NCBI RefSeq assembly: GCF_041075285.1
Contig: NZ_CP163512.1
Location: 1,488,001 to 1,552,000, forward strand
Source of the DNA: Providencia rettgeri
Lineage (GTDB): Bacteria > Pseudomonadota > Gammaproteobacteria > Enterobacterales > Enterobacteriaceae
Direction of reading: 5' to 3'
DNA: 64,000 nucleotides
Shown here: piece by piece, positions 16,336 through 25,678 of the stretch
Layout: every line of letters begins with the position of its first letter
Numbering within the stretch: the first letter of the stretch is position 1
The notes under the pieces: generated by a model
The model's input: only the letters and a program-made list of their open reading frames with translations
Database searches by the model: none
What the model was told of the DNA's origin: nothing
Translations under genes and position numbers: made by a program

Positions 16336-17550
16336 TTAATCACAAGTCTTTAATACCGAGCCGTTCTTTTTATACTCATCATAATCTATATACACATTAT
16401 TATACGCATTTATACTTCCACGAAAATAGGTTACTCTATATTTCCCGCCATGCCCCATATGGAAATCAATATCTTTGGCGTCAATATTGGCATAAATAAA
16501 ATCTAATTTTTTAAGATTCATATCATATTCACTTAATTTTTGATTACCAGCAGCAGAAACTAATTCACCAAAGCTTAGATTTCCATTTCGAAATGCATCC
16601 CGCTCCCTTAAAAACTGCGCAGAGTAAAGTTCGCTTGTTGCAAGCTCTCTAATGACAGGACTACGGTTCCATTTCATATCCAAAGTGTATGTTTCTCCTA
16701 ACGTTATACTGCTATGTACACTGACGTTACCATGCGCTTGTTGACCAGTCTCTTCATCTCTTTCATAAGAGGTTCCCCACTTACTATTGCCTTTCCCAGA
16801 ATAAGTGACTTTTTTTAATTCTAATATAGGTGGTGTTGCTGTCTTCGGATTATAGCCAGCTTTCGCTTCCCAAATAAATGTAACTTCGCCAGGGGGTAGG
16901 CCTTCATACCCTGGTGGTATTTTAGGTTGTTCTAAATCTTTAATCTGTATAGTTAAGGTTTTTATCGAGCGACTTGGGAGCCAAATAATATCATCTGGCC
17001 GGCGTATTACCTCCTTAGTCTTAGTGCCTGCCATTTGTCCTTTCGGCTTATATGTTGCCGTATATCTTCCTTGTTCTTTTGTATAAACAATTTGGCTATA
17101 GTAAGGTTCAAACTTACGTTTCTGATGCGTCTTAGTTGGCAGGCCTATCCCAGCATCTGCGACTGACATATTGGGATATTCTCTCGCACTCATAGGCAAA
17201 GGAGATACTGGCATAACATCTTTTGATTGCCCAAATGTCGGTTTTTGGCCATTTGGCTTATAAACAGTATCCATTGAGAAAAAACTCGATGATTTTATTG
17301 GTATCCCCCTTTCCTTTTCAGACCAATAATCCGCCGTAACTTTAATTTCCAGTCGATTACTATACTTTGATCCCGACCCAAAATCACGTAACGTAGCAAT
17401 GAAAATAGGCAATGGGGTCGAAGTATTAGCGCACGCAGATAACAGTGGACTAGAACTAGAGCCTTCGACATAACTAATTCCCTGTGTCGGAGCAGCTAAA
17501 ACGACTGAGGGGGATAATAATAGTGCTGCACAGTATATTTTTTTCATCAT
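16336..17550 (-). CDS. Secreted protein in TcpF/CofJ position of pilus operon
   Basis: 404 residues from ATG 17550 (AAAGG ten bases upstream). Signal peptide MMKKIYCAALLLSPSVVLA, then a serine-rich N-terminal stretch (ISYVEGSSSSPLLSAC), a predominantly polar, beta-rich body and two cysteines only (near the mature N-terminus and at the C-terminus, KTCD). No pilin motif or membrane segment. In the tcp and cof operons the gene at this place, between the inner-membrane protein and the peptidase or regulator, encodes a soluble colonisation factor exported by the pilus system (TcpF, CofJ). I assign that role from position, length and export signal; sequence similarity to CofJ should be tested. Confidence 0.55.
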   Translation of the reverse strand: MMKKIYCAALLLSPSVVLAAPTQGISYVEGSSSSPLLSACANTSTPLPIFIATLRDFGSGSKYSNRLEIKVTADYWSEKERGIPIKSSSFFSMDTVYKPNGQKPTFGQSKDVMPVSPLPMSAREYPNMSVADAGIGLPTKTHQKRKFEPYYSQIVYTKEQGRYTATYKPKGQMAGTKTKEVIRRPDDIIWLPSRSIKTLTIQIKDLEQPKIPPGYEGLPPGEVTFIWEAKAGYNPKTATPPILELKKVTYSGKGNSKWGTSYERDEETGQQAHGNVSVHSSITLGETYTLDMKWNRSPVIRELATSELYSAQFLRERDAFRNGNLSFGELVSAAGNQKLSEYDMNLKKLDFIYANIDAKDIDFHMGHGGKYRVTYFRGSINAYNNVYIDYDEYKKNGSVLKTCD

Positions 17551-17563
17551 AATTAACTTACCT

Positions 17564-18592
17564 TTACATTTGAGACATTTTTGATAATTGATCTGAAAGC
17601 GAAAACAGTGCAATAAAAACCCAAATGACACATCCTCCGAGAATTAATGTTGAAAACGACTTTAATAACCCAGCTAATTTATCCATCTTGTCATTAATAT
17701 TATCTTTTGATTTTTCAGATACTGAAGTTAATACTTCATGAAACGACGGCAAAGCAGAATACAAACTTATATTTAGTAACTCATCAATATTGAGCAGCCC
17801 GGTATTCAATGCTTCTCCATAATTCATACCTTTAGCCATATTGTTCTGCATAATACGAATGTGGCTTTTCAACCAACGATTTGTATTCAAATTTAAAATG
17901 GTTAATGCATCATGAATTGGAATTCTATTTTTTAACATGCCAGATAGGCTATTTAAAACAATAGATGCATTCAATTGCTTAAAGGTAGAAAATGGTATTA
18001 TTTTATCAACGATATTATCCCTAATAGTCCCTGTCAGGTTAGCCATAACAATTCTAGTAGCTATGGAAAATAATATAATTGCGATGAGTATATAAACCCA
18101 TAAACCATGATATAACGCTAATCCAAATTCGTATAGTGAGCTTGTTACTGCAGGCCAGCGATTTACCGGTAATACTTTTTCGAAAGCAGGAAAAACCTTT
18201 ATTGAGTAACCCGCTATGACGACCATTGATAAAGCAATCATAATGAGAGGGAAAGTAATTGCCTTAATAATTTTCGACATTAATTGGTCTTTGTATTTTA
18301 TTATTTCAACGATACTGGTAAAACCATTAGCTAACGCTCCACTTTTTTCGGCAGAATAAATTAAGCTGAGTTCGTTTTTGGGAACCATACCATCAAAAAC
18401 AGAAGCAATAGATTCTTTGTTTGCCATTTTATCCAATAGGTAATTTAATTTTTTAACAAAACCTTTACCTATAACAGAAGCCCCTTCTTTTTTTAGCTTT
18501 ATAATTGAATCATAGAGTGGAAGATTGGAATTAATCATATCGGCACAAAATTGATATAAATATACCCGTTGCGACTTACTGAATTTTTTCAA
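17564..18592 (-). CDS. Inner-membrane platform protein, GspF/TcpE/CofI family
   Basis: 342 residues with two repeated helical cytoplasmic domains and three membrane segments (about 112-132, 163-185 and 315-335), the standard plan of PilC/GspF platform proteins. It contacts the assembly ATPase and turns to extrude pilin. Its start overlaps the ATPase stop by 17 bases. No length anomaly; the class IVb versions are of this size. Confidence 0.85.
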   Translation of the reverse strand: MKKFSKSQRVYLYQFCADMINSNLPLYDSIIKLKKEGASVIGKGFVKKLNYLLDKMANKESIASVFDGMVPKNELSLIYSAEKSGALANGFTSIVEIIKYKDQLMSKIIKAITFPLIMIALSMVVIAGYSIKVFPAFEKVLPVNRWPAVTSSLYEFGLALYHGLWVYILIAIILFSIATRIVMANLTGTIRDNIVDKIIPFSTFKQLNASIVLNSLSGMLKNRIPIHDALTILNLNTNRWLKSHIRIMQNNMAKGMNYGEALNTGLLNIDELLNISLYSALPSFHEVLTSVSEKSKDNINDKMDKLAGLLKSFSTLILGGCVIWVFIALFSLSDQLSKMSQM

Positions 18593-20120
18593 AAATTACC
18601 TCCATATCTTCTGATGGGACAACGCCAAATTCATGTGTAAACCAGTGATAGCAAACTTTATTTTCAATAACGAGCAGCATTGTTTTTTCTTTTATTTGAA
18701 ACCCTTCGCCTATTCCTTTACCTATAAATCGTTTTTTCCGCCAATACATATAAGCCTCTAGCCAATTACTTTTTGCCATCGCTGAAAGCTCATCTATTGA
18801 TGGAAGCATATATTCAACAACCAATTTCCGCCCTGCTATCCCTGTAAATTTGCAATGTTGACAACCGTGGCTATTTAAAGTTGAAACCTCCATTTGCCGC
18901 TGGCCAAACATCGCGACCTCTGGTTTTTTACAGTGAGGGCATAATATAGGCATGAGTTTTTGGCATTGTAGCCCCGCAATAAAACCTGGTGTACAAAGCT
19001 TATCGCCTGTAATACCCAGAGCAGATAATCGTTGTAATAACGTTACAATGCTCCCTGCATGAACCGTCGTAAAACAATAATGACCACTTTCAACCGCGCC
19101 AGATAATGCATTTGCCGAAATTTGGTCACGTATTTCACCAATCATCAGCACATCAGGATCTCGGCGTAAGGCAGACTTTATGGCAGAATGAAAACCGCCA
19201 CCATCAACATCAAGTACTGAACTTTGTTTTGTCCCGTAGATGTAATATTCAACGGGGTCTTCAACTGTCAAAAAACACCCTTTATTGTTATAGCGATTAA
19301 TTTGCAACCACTCAATGACTGTCTTTAATGTTGTTGACTTACCTGAACCCGTCGTACCTGCAATAAAATAAGCGCCATACGGATTACTCAAAATTGTTTT
19401 TATATCTTCAATTTCAACGGGTGATAACCCTGTATTCTCCAACCTAGGATTAGGGTTAGTATCCATAGTCGCAGGAATAATCCTTAATACACAGTGATAA
19501 CAGTCACTGGTTTCTCCAAATATCGGGAAATGAGCATAACGAAACCGGTATTTTTTCCCTTTTAAGTCATAGAGAATATTAGCACTTTGAGGCTGTTGCC
19601 TATTCCATGTGGTTTCTTTCGTTGTTGCCTCAACGTTATACAAAACAAAGACAAGTTCATCACAACTGGCCGATGTTAATTGTGAATATAAAATTAAAGA
19701 ACCGTTAACCCTAAATTCAATTTTAGAAATAACATCCCCACGGGTAATGTGTAAATCACTTGCTCCTGTGTCTACTGCCACCTGCAACAAACTTTCTAGC
19801 TCTTTTTGAACTTCACTCGTTTCATATAAAAGGTTATTGTTATTAGATTGAGTTGCTTTCTCAATAATTTGATAATATTGAGCTTCTGTACTTAACATAA
19901 ACCCAGATATATTTTTTTTATAAACTGACCTTGCATAATGAAGATCCATATAGACAGAAGCCAGTTTATCTATTTCAAACTTATTGATGATCAAATATTT
20001 CTTTTGGTTGTAGTCAACCGTAATTAACTTCTTTTCAAGTAACTCAAACCGGCATTTCTCCAATGCCTTTAGCCCATGCTCAATACTGTTTAATTCAATG
20101 AAATTAATAGGTTGTCCCAT
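18576..20120 (-). CDS. Pilus assembly ATPase, TcpT/CofH/GspE family
   Basis: 514 residues from ATG 20120, placed one base after the previous stop. Contains DTGASDLHITRG (N2 domain), Walker A GTTGSGKST, Asp box VEDPVEYYIYG, Walker B DPDVLMIGEIRD, and His box TTVHAGS. A later four-cysteine set (CPHCKKPE and HGCQHCKFTG) resembles the zinc-binding domain of GspE-type extension ATPases. It powers pilin polymerisation. No second, retraction-type ATPase is present in the window, in line with TCP and CFA/III. Confidence 0.9.
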   Translation of the reverse strand: MGQPINFIELNSIEHGLKALEKCRFELLEKKLITVDYNQKKYLIINKFEIDKLASVYMDLHYARSVYKKNISGFMLSTEAQYYQIIEKATQSNNNNLLYETSEVQKELESLLQVAVDTGASDLHITRGDVISKIEFRVNGSLILYSQLTSASCDELVFVLYNVEATTKETTWNRQQPQSANILYDLKGKKYRFRYAHFPIFGETSDCYHCVLRIIPATMDTNPNPRLENTGLSPVEIEDIKTILSNPYGAYFIAGTTGSGKSTTLKTVIEWLQINRYNNKGCFLTVEDPVEYYIYGTKQSSVLDVDGGGFHSAIKSALRRDPDVLMIGEIRDQISANALSGAVESGHYCFTTVHAGSIVTLLQRLSALGITGDKLCTPGFIAGLQCQKLMPILCPHCKKPEVAMFGQRQMEVSTLNSHGCQHCKFTGIAGRKLVVEYMLPSIDELSAMAKSNWLEAYMYWRKKRFIGKGIGEGFQIKEKTMLLVIENKVCYHWFTHEFGVVPSEDMEVIFEKIQ

Positions 20121-20121
20121 T

Positions 20122-20640
20122 TCACTCAACAACTCTATATTGGTTATTCTTTAGCACTACGCGATAGCGCATCCCATTCATTCTAAAAGGTGTGTTTTCA
20201 GTAACAAAAGAAACAGCATTATTTTCGCTATTCATTACCCCAATTTTTTTAACGCCAGCAACATGAGAAACCATAACGACCTTAGGTTTTTCTGCTGCTC
20301 GAATAGGGGCATCCATCAGTTCAGTAATTTTCTGATCGTAAGCGTCATTTTCTGGCTCATCATTCACTTTTTGTTCTGGCATTGAAGACTCATTCAGCAG
20401 TGCATTGACTTCCTGTAACTCTTTTTTTAATTTTGCTAAGGTGATCTGATTTTCAATGTTCAATTTTTCAGATTCAAACTTGAGATTATTTTGCATCAAA
20501 TTGATTATATTTTTTTGTTCGACAGATATGACTTCTGCCTCTTCTTGTGGATTTTCTATTGTTTCTGTTTGCGTATCATCAGCATAGGCAAATTGCGTGC
20601 TCATCATCAACGCTAAAATAGAAAACATTATCTTTTGCAT
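20122..20640 (-). CDS. TcpS/CofG-like periplasmic pilus protein
   Basis: 172 residues: signal peptide ending at FAYA, an acidic coiled-coil middle part (about 30-85, ENQITLAKLKKELQEVNALL), then a small C-terminal domain that resembles PilP-type periplasmic domains. Probably aligns the inner-membrane complex with the secretin. Assigned mainly from position in the operon. Overlaps the gene before it by 13 bases. Confidence 0.6.
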   Translation of the reverse strand: MQKIMFSILALMMSTQFAYADDTQTETIENPQEEAEVISVEQKNIINLMQNNLKFESEKLNIENQITLAKLKKELQEVNALLNESSMPEQKVNDEPENDAYDQKITELMDAPIRAAEKPKVVMVSHVAGVKKIGVMNSENNAVSFVTENTPFRMNGMRYRVVLKNNQYRVVE

Positions 20641-21449
20641 GCAAAAACTCCTGTTACTTTAATATTGTTGGTGCTTAGTTTTTCTATCGATTTGAAAACA
20701 TAAGAATCAAGATAAGGCTGTTTATCAAGTGAATACTTGACTTCTAATGGATTCGCACTAAGCACCATTTCAAATTTTGAAAAAAGTAATTGGTGACTAT
20801 CTGCAAAATCCCTGTATTTATTTTCTAAGTTAGCAACGGATGAAGATGGTAACTCATTCAATTTTATTTTATCTTCCTCTTTGCTTTTCGATGAGTTATA
20901 AGCATATATGTAGTTTATATAGTCATTACAATATGGAATAAATGAGTTATTAGGTCTGTTAATAATTTTGTCTTCTAATGCCTTATCTGCATATTTCAAC
21001 GCTAAACCAGAAAAATCTATACTATCTGAGCTAATTATGCCCTCGTAACTTTGATTAAAAAATACTTTATCTTGAACATTGAAAATGGCACCTTTTTTTA
21101 ATTTATAAGAAAAATCACAGCTATCTTCATTGCAAGTAAAGATATCCTCAGTAAACCCGCTGTAAGTAAATATATAGCTACTGCTCAAGATCTGCCCTAA
21201 TATAGTAATAAGGTCTTGGTATTGATAGCCATGGAATTGAGTTGAATAAAAATTTCTTATTTTATTTTTTTCATTTATGATGGTTTGTTGTTGTTTTCTC
21301 TCTAACTCCTCTTTTTCGGATTTTTTACTGTGCAAATAATAAGCTATTCCAGATGTGATAATAACGAATACAGTTAATATGCTAATAACCAATATATGCT
21401 TACTTTTTATCAAGCCATGTTCACGCCAGCCAGAAAGAATGTCTTTCAT
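20628..21449 (-). CDS. TcpD/CofF-like inner-membrane pilus protein
   Basis: About 273 residues from ATG 21449 (AAGG eight bases before). A short cytoplasmic stretch, one transmembrane helix (about 17-38, HILVISILTVFVIITSGIAY) and a large periplasmic domain with a few cysteines (FTCNEDSCDFSY and the C-terminal VFACKR). Topology and position match TcpD/CofF, part of the inner-membrane assembly complex (functionally like PilO/PilN). Sequence identity of this gene type is low among species, so the call rests on context. Confidence 0.6.
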   Translation of the reverse strand: MKDILSGWREHGLIKSKHILVISILTVFVIITSGIAYYLHSKKSEKEELERKQQQTIINEKNKIRNFYSTQFHGYQYQDLITILGQILSSSYIFTYSGFTEDIFTCNEDSCDFSYKLKKGAIFNVQDKVFFNQSYEGIISSDSIDFSGLALKYADKALEDKIINRPNNSFIPYCNDYINYIYAYNSSKSKEEDKIKLNELPSSSVANLENKYRDFADSHQLLFSKFEMVLSANPLEVKYSLDKQPYLDSYVFKSIEKLSTNNIKVTGVFACKR

Positions 21450-21459
21450 ACTAATAACC

Positions 21460-22002
21460 TTAATATAAGGATAGAATATATATAACAATAAAAAAAAGAA
21501 CTATACCAAACGCAATTGCCAGAGATAACTTCATTAGTTTATTTTTGTATTTTCTTTCCTGATTTAAATACTCTTCATATATTGTGCTAAATATCTCATC
21601 AGTAATAACCGTTACATCTAGTGAACGATATACTGAAGATTCCTTATGACTTAGAATATAGTTAAGCATACTTTCACTAATTATTGTATCTATGGGTGAT
21701 ATTACACTGTCATCTTTGATACAAATTAAGTAATAATTTATGACATCTCCATCAATAATCGGTGCATAGAAAAAACCATCACCATACAGCTCCTTTATGT
21801 AAAGTGCTAAAGTCTCATGTAATTTAACATGCTTTGGAAGTAGCACCTCCTTCATACCATGCTGTGTTTTGTAACGTATTTTTTTATATTTTTTCTTTTT
21901 TGATTCTAACCAGAAAAGATGTCGATGTTCGATAACTTGGCTTGGGTCAATCCATATCGCATTGATAGCAAGATTACTCTTTAACAATTCAGTTAATGTC
22001 AT
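21460..22002 (-). CDS. TcpR/CofE-like pilus assembly protein
   Basis: 180 residues, no signal peptide, with one C-terminal membrane helix (about 157-178, LSLAIAFGIVLFFIVIYIL). The N-terminal part resembles a small cytoplasmic adaptor such as the N-terminal domain of GspE/PilB-interacting proteins. In the tcp operon the equivalent gene lies between the secretin and TcpD, exactly as here. It starts three bases after the secretin stop. Confidence 0.55.
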   Translation of the reverse strand: MTLTELLKSNLAINAIWIDPSQVIEHRHLFWLESKKKKYKKIRYKTQHGMKEVLLPKHVKLHETLALYIKELYGDGFFYAPIIDGDVINYYLICIKDDSVISPIDTIISESMLNYILSHKESSVYRSLDVTVITDEIFSTIYEEYLNQERKYKNKLMKLSLAIAFGIVLFFIVIYILSLY

Positions 22003-22005
22003 AGC

Positions 22006-23484
22006 TTACTCATTAATTGAAAAATAGTTATCTATTCCTACAATCATAATAACCGTTGTATTAGAGTCACGACTCTCTAGAAGCCCAGAAAGTATCCCTA
22101 ATTTATCTTCATCGGATTCATTACTTTCATCATATTTACCCACAATGAGTAGATCTCCAGGTTTAATTACTGAAGTATTAAACATTTCTGTTGTGGTATA
22201 GTTTGGCAACTGAACATTGTCATATTTTTCAATATTAATTAAATTTTTCCGTGTAAAGCCACTCGCAACTTCAATTTTACCGTCAGAAAGTGCTCGAGGT
22301 GTAATAATGAAGCTGCTTCCCGTCACGATTTTGTCTGTGGTTATTTGGCTCTCTGTAATATCCATATTACTACTTTTAGTCGCCGTCCTTCCTGAAATAT
22401 AGTGCTGTGTTCTTGTCAGGTTTAGTGGGATGGGCGTATTATTACGAGTGATAAACGAACCACTTTGCAGGATCTTACTACCTGTTAGATTATAAACAGC
22501 ATCAAGTTGCGCAGCTAAACGGAACTTAGCATCTTCACCACCATGAAAATTTGAATTTGCATTAAGCTTCCCAGTTAGGTTTGTTAATAACCCTTGATTG
22601 AATCCAATTTGAGTTCCGCCACTATTATAGGAAAAACCCAGTTCCGCTTCTAAATTTTTAGATTTTGTTTTATCTAACAAGTAAATTTTGTAACTAACAA
22701 CAAATTGACGACTGTTAGCCTGCTTGTATTGCTCTAAAACTCTACTAAGGTGATTATATTCCGATTGTCGACCAACAAAGGTTAAAATAGATGAATCTTG
22801 AAAAATATTATAAACCCCTGAAGATACATATTTTTCCATCATATCTTTGACATCGTCCCAAAAAGTAGATTTAAAGGATGTTCCTGAATTTCCTTTCAAA
22901 CCACTGGAAGATACCGCTTCATTACCTGATATATCTAAACTTGCTTCATAACTACTATCTGCTCCATAGTAATCTAAATTAATGGCATAATTTGTGTATA
23001 AATTTAACTCAAGCAGATTACTTTTATTAAGTTGAATATTCACATCATACAAGTTAGATAAATAACTAATAAACTCTTTTAAATCACCATTAAAATTAAT
23101 TGCATATGCTGTATTTTTTAGTATATCCTCACCCGATACTGTATCATTTTGCGATTCTACAGGTAAACTTGTGTTAATTTTATAGGTTATCTCCATCTGT
23201 TCATTTAACATTTCAAGCACAGTGTAAATGTTTATGGGAGAATAGCTGTTTATACTTATTTCCTTATCAAGCAATTTCTTTTGCTGCCGATCATAGCTAA
23301 CTTCTTGCCCTAAGTATGAAGTATCTAACGACAAAAATGACTCTTGCTTACTATTGTCTATGTCTTGAAGTTCAGGTATTTTATCAAACAACTCTTTATC
23401 ATTATACTTATCTTCAAAAAAGCTTGTACAACCTTGAAGTAATACAGGCAATAAAATAAGGGCTAATCTATTCAATTTCATCAT
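22006..23484 (-). CDS. Outer-membrane secretin lipoprotein, TcpC/CofD/PilN family
   Basis: 492 residues. The lipobox ILLPVLLQGC gives a lipid-anchored N-terminus. An N-domain (about 85-165) is followed by a secretin pore domain (about 255-480) with typical sequence such as QLDAVYNLTGSKILQSGS and TTDKIVTGSSFIITPRAL. It forms the channel through which the pilus leaves the cell. Class IVb secretins of R64 PilN and TcpC type are lipoproteins of about this length. Confidence 0.88.
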   Translation of the reverse strand: MMKLNRLALILLPVLLQGCTSFFEDKYNDKELFDKIPELQDIDNSKQESFLSLDTSYLGQEVSYDRQQKKLLDKEISINSYSPINIYTVLEMLNEQMEITYKINTSLPVESQNDTVSGEDILKNTAYAINFNGDLKEFISYLSNLYDVNIQLNKSNLLELNLYTNYAINLDYYGADSSYEASLDISGNEAVSSSGLKGNSGTSFKSTFWDDVKDMMEKYVSSGVYNIFQDSSILTFVGRQSEYNHLSRVLEQYKQANSRQFVVSYKIYLLDKTKSKNLEAELGFSYNSGGTQIGFNQGLLTNLTGKLNANSNFHGGEDAKFRLAAQLDAVYNLTGSKILQSGSFITRNNTPIPLNLTRTQHYISGRTATKSSNMDITESQITTDKIVTGSSFIITPRALSDGKIEVASGFTRKNLINIEKYDNVQLPNYTTTEMFNTSVIKPGDLLIVGKYDESNESDEDKLGILSGLLESRDSNTTVIMIVGIDNYFSINE

Positions 23485-23495
23485 ATTTCAACTTA

Positions 23496-23939
23496 TTAGT
23501 TATCAATTACAAGAACATTGTTTTTTTCATAAAATTTAAGGTAGAAACCTGCTTTTTGGTAAGAGAGTTGTTTACCTAACTTTTCTAAAACTTGGATCTT
23601 ATCTTTTCCATTAATTTTAATTTCGTTAAAAATAACAATGTCTTTTTTGCTATTCCATATAAAATCAATGCCGTTAAATTTTGCCCAATCTTCAATACTT
23701 TGACTGAGTAATTCATTCTTTTTTAGGATTAATTGATTAATATTATCCATTTCAGCTTTGATCCCTTCTTGTTCAACGCCGATATTTAAATGTTGTTGAT
23801 CAGGTTGGGATGCATCAGGCAATACCTTGATTTCTTTCATTGGTTTTAAGTTACCCCATTCTTGTTGCTCCATTGCTGTATTAGCCAATGAGGGTAGAGC
23901 CATGCTACATAATAGAATAGTGATGGTTTTATATTTCAT
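23496..23939 (-). CDS. TcpQ/CofC-like secretin partner
   Basis: 147 residues from the ATG at 23939 (AAGG upstream; a longer frame to 24014 overlaps the minor pilin gene and is unlikely). Signal peptide MKYKTITILLCSMALPSLA. The C-terminal half (SIEDWAKFNGIDFIWNSKKD, then a beta-rich end) matches the TcpQ domain, which helps the secretin fold and reach the outer membrane. Order pilin, minor pilin, TcpQ, secretin is as in V. cholerae. Confidence 0.75.
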   Translation of the reverse strand: MKYKTITILLCSMALPSLANTAMEQQEWGNLKPMKEIKVLPDASQPDQQHLNIGVEQEGIKAEMDNINQLILKKNELLSQSIEDWAKFNGIDFIWNSKKDIVIFNEIKINGKDKIQVLEKLGKQLSYQKAGFYLKFYEKNNVLVIDN

Positions 23940-23967
23940 TAATTTTAATACCTTATGATTATTCGAG

Positions 23968-25614
23968 CTACGGCGCGACTCCATAATCTCCTTTAATTGA
24001 GCTACACCATTCAACCGCCATTATTGATAATGATTTTGGGTTAACATAAGTACTACTATCAGCTTTGCTTGGATCGTTAACACCCAATGAGGCACTAATA
24101 ACCCATGTTAGTTTCATTGGTGTATTGGCTGTTCCTGGGGCAGTTCCTATTCTAGGTTGTAATACTACCCCACTGGATATTCCTGTATTTTTAATTGCTT
24201 TGCCTCTGGTATGATATTCTTTGCTTAAATCAATATCTAAGCCGCCTTTGTTCTCATCAAAAATGACTGGCATCATTGATGAAACTGCCAGTGTTATTCT
24301 TGGCCATAACCTAACATTACCAACTACAGGACATAATTTTCTAGGAATAACAATCGTACCTTTTTCTTTTTCATCGTCGCCTTGATATTCCTCCTTAACG
24401 ATCATCCCTTTCTCATTACCTGTAAAATTATGGTAACTCACTTCTGGAACTGTCCGATATTCCTTAACTAATTTACCACCTTCGTAGTGACTGTCCTCAA
24501 TAACAACATTTGCTACTATAGTTGCCGACTTTTCATTCCCTTTATCATCATTCTTTGTTAACATAAAATTGCTATCGTCAAGATACTGAAAATTTGCATC
24601 AATATTTATATTTTGTTGTTTTCTGAGTTCTAAACAGACTCCTTCCTTATTATTTTGCAGATCCCAACATAATGCTGGCTTTTTATTATCCTTGTCTACA
24701 TCACCGCTAGTTAGTACTAATTTATTTTTATCATCATTTTTAGTTGATAAACAAGGACCATATTGTGTTGTTTTGGTATTCCAACATAATTTATCAGCAT
24801 GTACTGATCCATCAGATTTAAGATACTTCCCTGCTTTTATGTTAAAACTAAAACGAATTCCGTAGTCCAAATTATTATTGAAAGCGTCTATATTTGAAAC
24901 TAAATTACCAAAGTCAATATTCTTATTATTGTTTTTCGCTAATTTCCAGTGATTATTTTTATTGCTTTTTTCTTTAGTTACAATATCTGCTTGATTTAAG
25001 TAAAGATATTTATCCTTAAATGATTGCATAAAATTACTGTAAAAACTGTCCAGATATAAACGATCTTCTTCCGATTCTGGATGATATAAAACAATAAAAT
25101 CAGCTCGTTCAATAGTTTTCTTTTTTTGATCACCGACAAGATCAACTCGCTCTATAGAAAGCATCGGATTTTCACTAATTATCGGGTCTAGTTTACATTT
25201 TAGGAATTCTTTTTTCAGAAATAATCCAAGAGAGCTTCCTTGGCAGCTTTCATCTATAAAAAACTTTCTATGACTATTGTTCCCTTCCGGCCAATTAAAA
25301 TACATCTCGTTATAAGTGAGTTCATCTTCTATTTTATAGTTATCTACACGATAACCATATTCTGGAATCTTGTTATCTATTTGAAATAATGGATTGTATT
25401 TTAAGCTGCCATCAGGTAATTCCAGCTCATCATTATTGATAAAATCAATAAACCGATACATCTCATCTACTATTGCATCTGATATCTGTTGACGATGGTT
25501 ATTTTCAATTTTGTTAATAATAAACCGGCTTAATGGGATCATAATAACACCAATGAGCCCAAGCACGACAATGATTTCAAGTAATGAATAACCAGCTATT
25601 CTATTATTTCTCAT
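23968..25614 (-). CDS. Minor pilin, TcpB/CofB type
   Basis: 548 residues with a short class III leader, MRNNRIAG, cut before YSLLEIIVVLGLIG. The conserved glutamate at mature position 5 is present; tyrosine at position 1 is unusual (Met or Phe is common). The long extracellular region contains a WDLQNN-type repeat-like part around residues 240-330 with several Cys-Trp elements. CofB and TcpB initiate pilus growth and, in CFA/III, form a tip trimer that anchors the secreted CofJ. Length is close to CofB (about 518). Confidence 0.82.
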   Translation of the reverse strand: MRNNRIAGYSLLEIIVVLGLIGVIMIPLSRFIINKIENNHRQQISDAIVDEMYRFIDFINNDELELPDGSLKYNPLFQIDNKIPEYGYRVDNYKIEDELTYNEMYFNWPEGNNSHRKFFIDESCQGSSLGLFLKKEFLKCKLDPIISENPMLSIERVDLVGDQKKKTIERADFIVLYHPESEEDRLYLDSFYSNFMQSFKDKYLYLNQADIVTKEKSNKNNHWKLAKNNNKNIDFGNLVSNIDAFNNNLDYGIRFSFNIKAGKYLKSDGSVHADKLCWNTKTTQYGPCLSTKNDDKNKLVLTSGDVDKDNKKPALCWDLQNNKEGVCLELRKQQNINIDANFQYLDDSNFMLTKNDDKGNEKSATIVANVVIEDSHYEGGKLVKEYRTVPEVSYHNFTGNEKGMIVKEEYQGDDEKEKGTIVIPRKLCPVVGNVRLWPRITLAVSSMMPVIFDENKGGLDIDLSKEYHTRGKAIKNTGISSGVVLQPRIGTAPGTANTPMKLTWVISASLGVNDPSKADSSTYVNPKSLSIMAVEWCSSIKGDYGVAP

Positions 25615-25626
25615 ATTTTGTCTCTC

Positions 25627-25652
25627 GAACCTCCCTAATTATAGGGAGGTTC
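25627..25652 (-). terminator. Perfect hairpin between major and minor pilin genes
   Basis: GAACCTCCCT and AGGGAGGTTC form a 10-bp stem with a six-base loop. It lies 27 bases after the pilin stop and before the minor pilin. No U run follows, so it probably acts as a leaky terminator or as an RNA stabiliser that raises pilin relative to assembly proteins. Confidence 0.7.
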
Positions 25653-25678
25653 TTTAGCAAGTTATTATTGCTTATGAA

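Noticed and set aside
24600-24830. Similar Cys-Trp repeats (CWDLQNN, CWNTKT) in the minor pilin, considered as a shufflon or recombination cassette
   Set aside because: I see no inverted recombination sites or recombinase gene; it is a feature within one protein.
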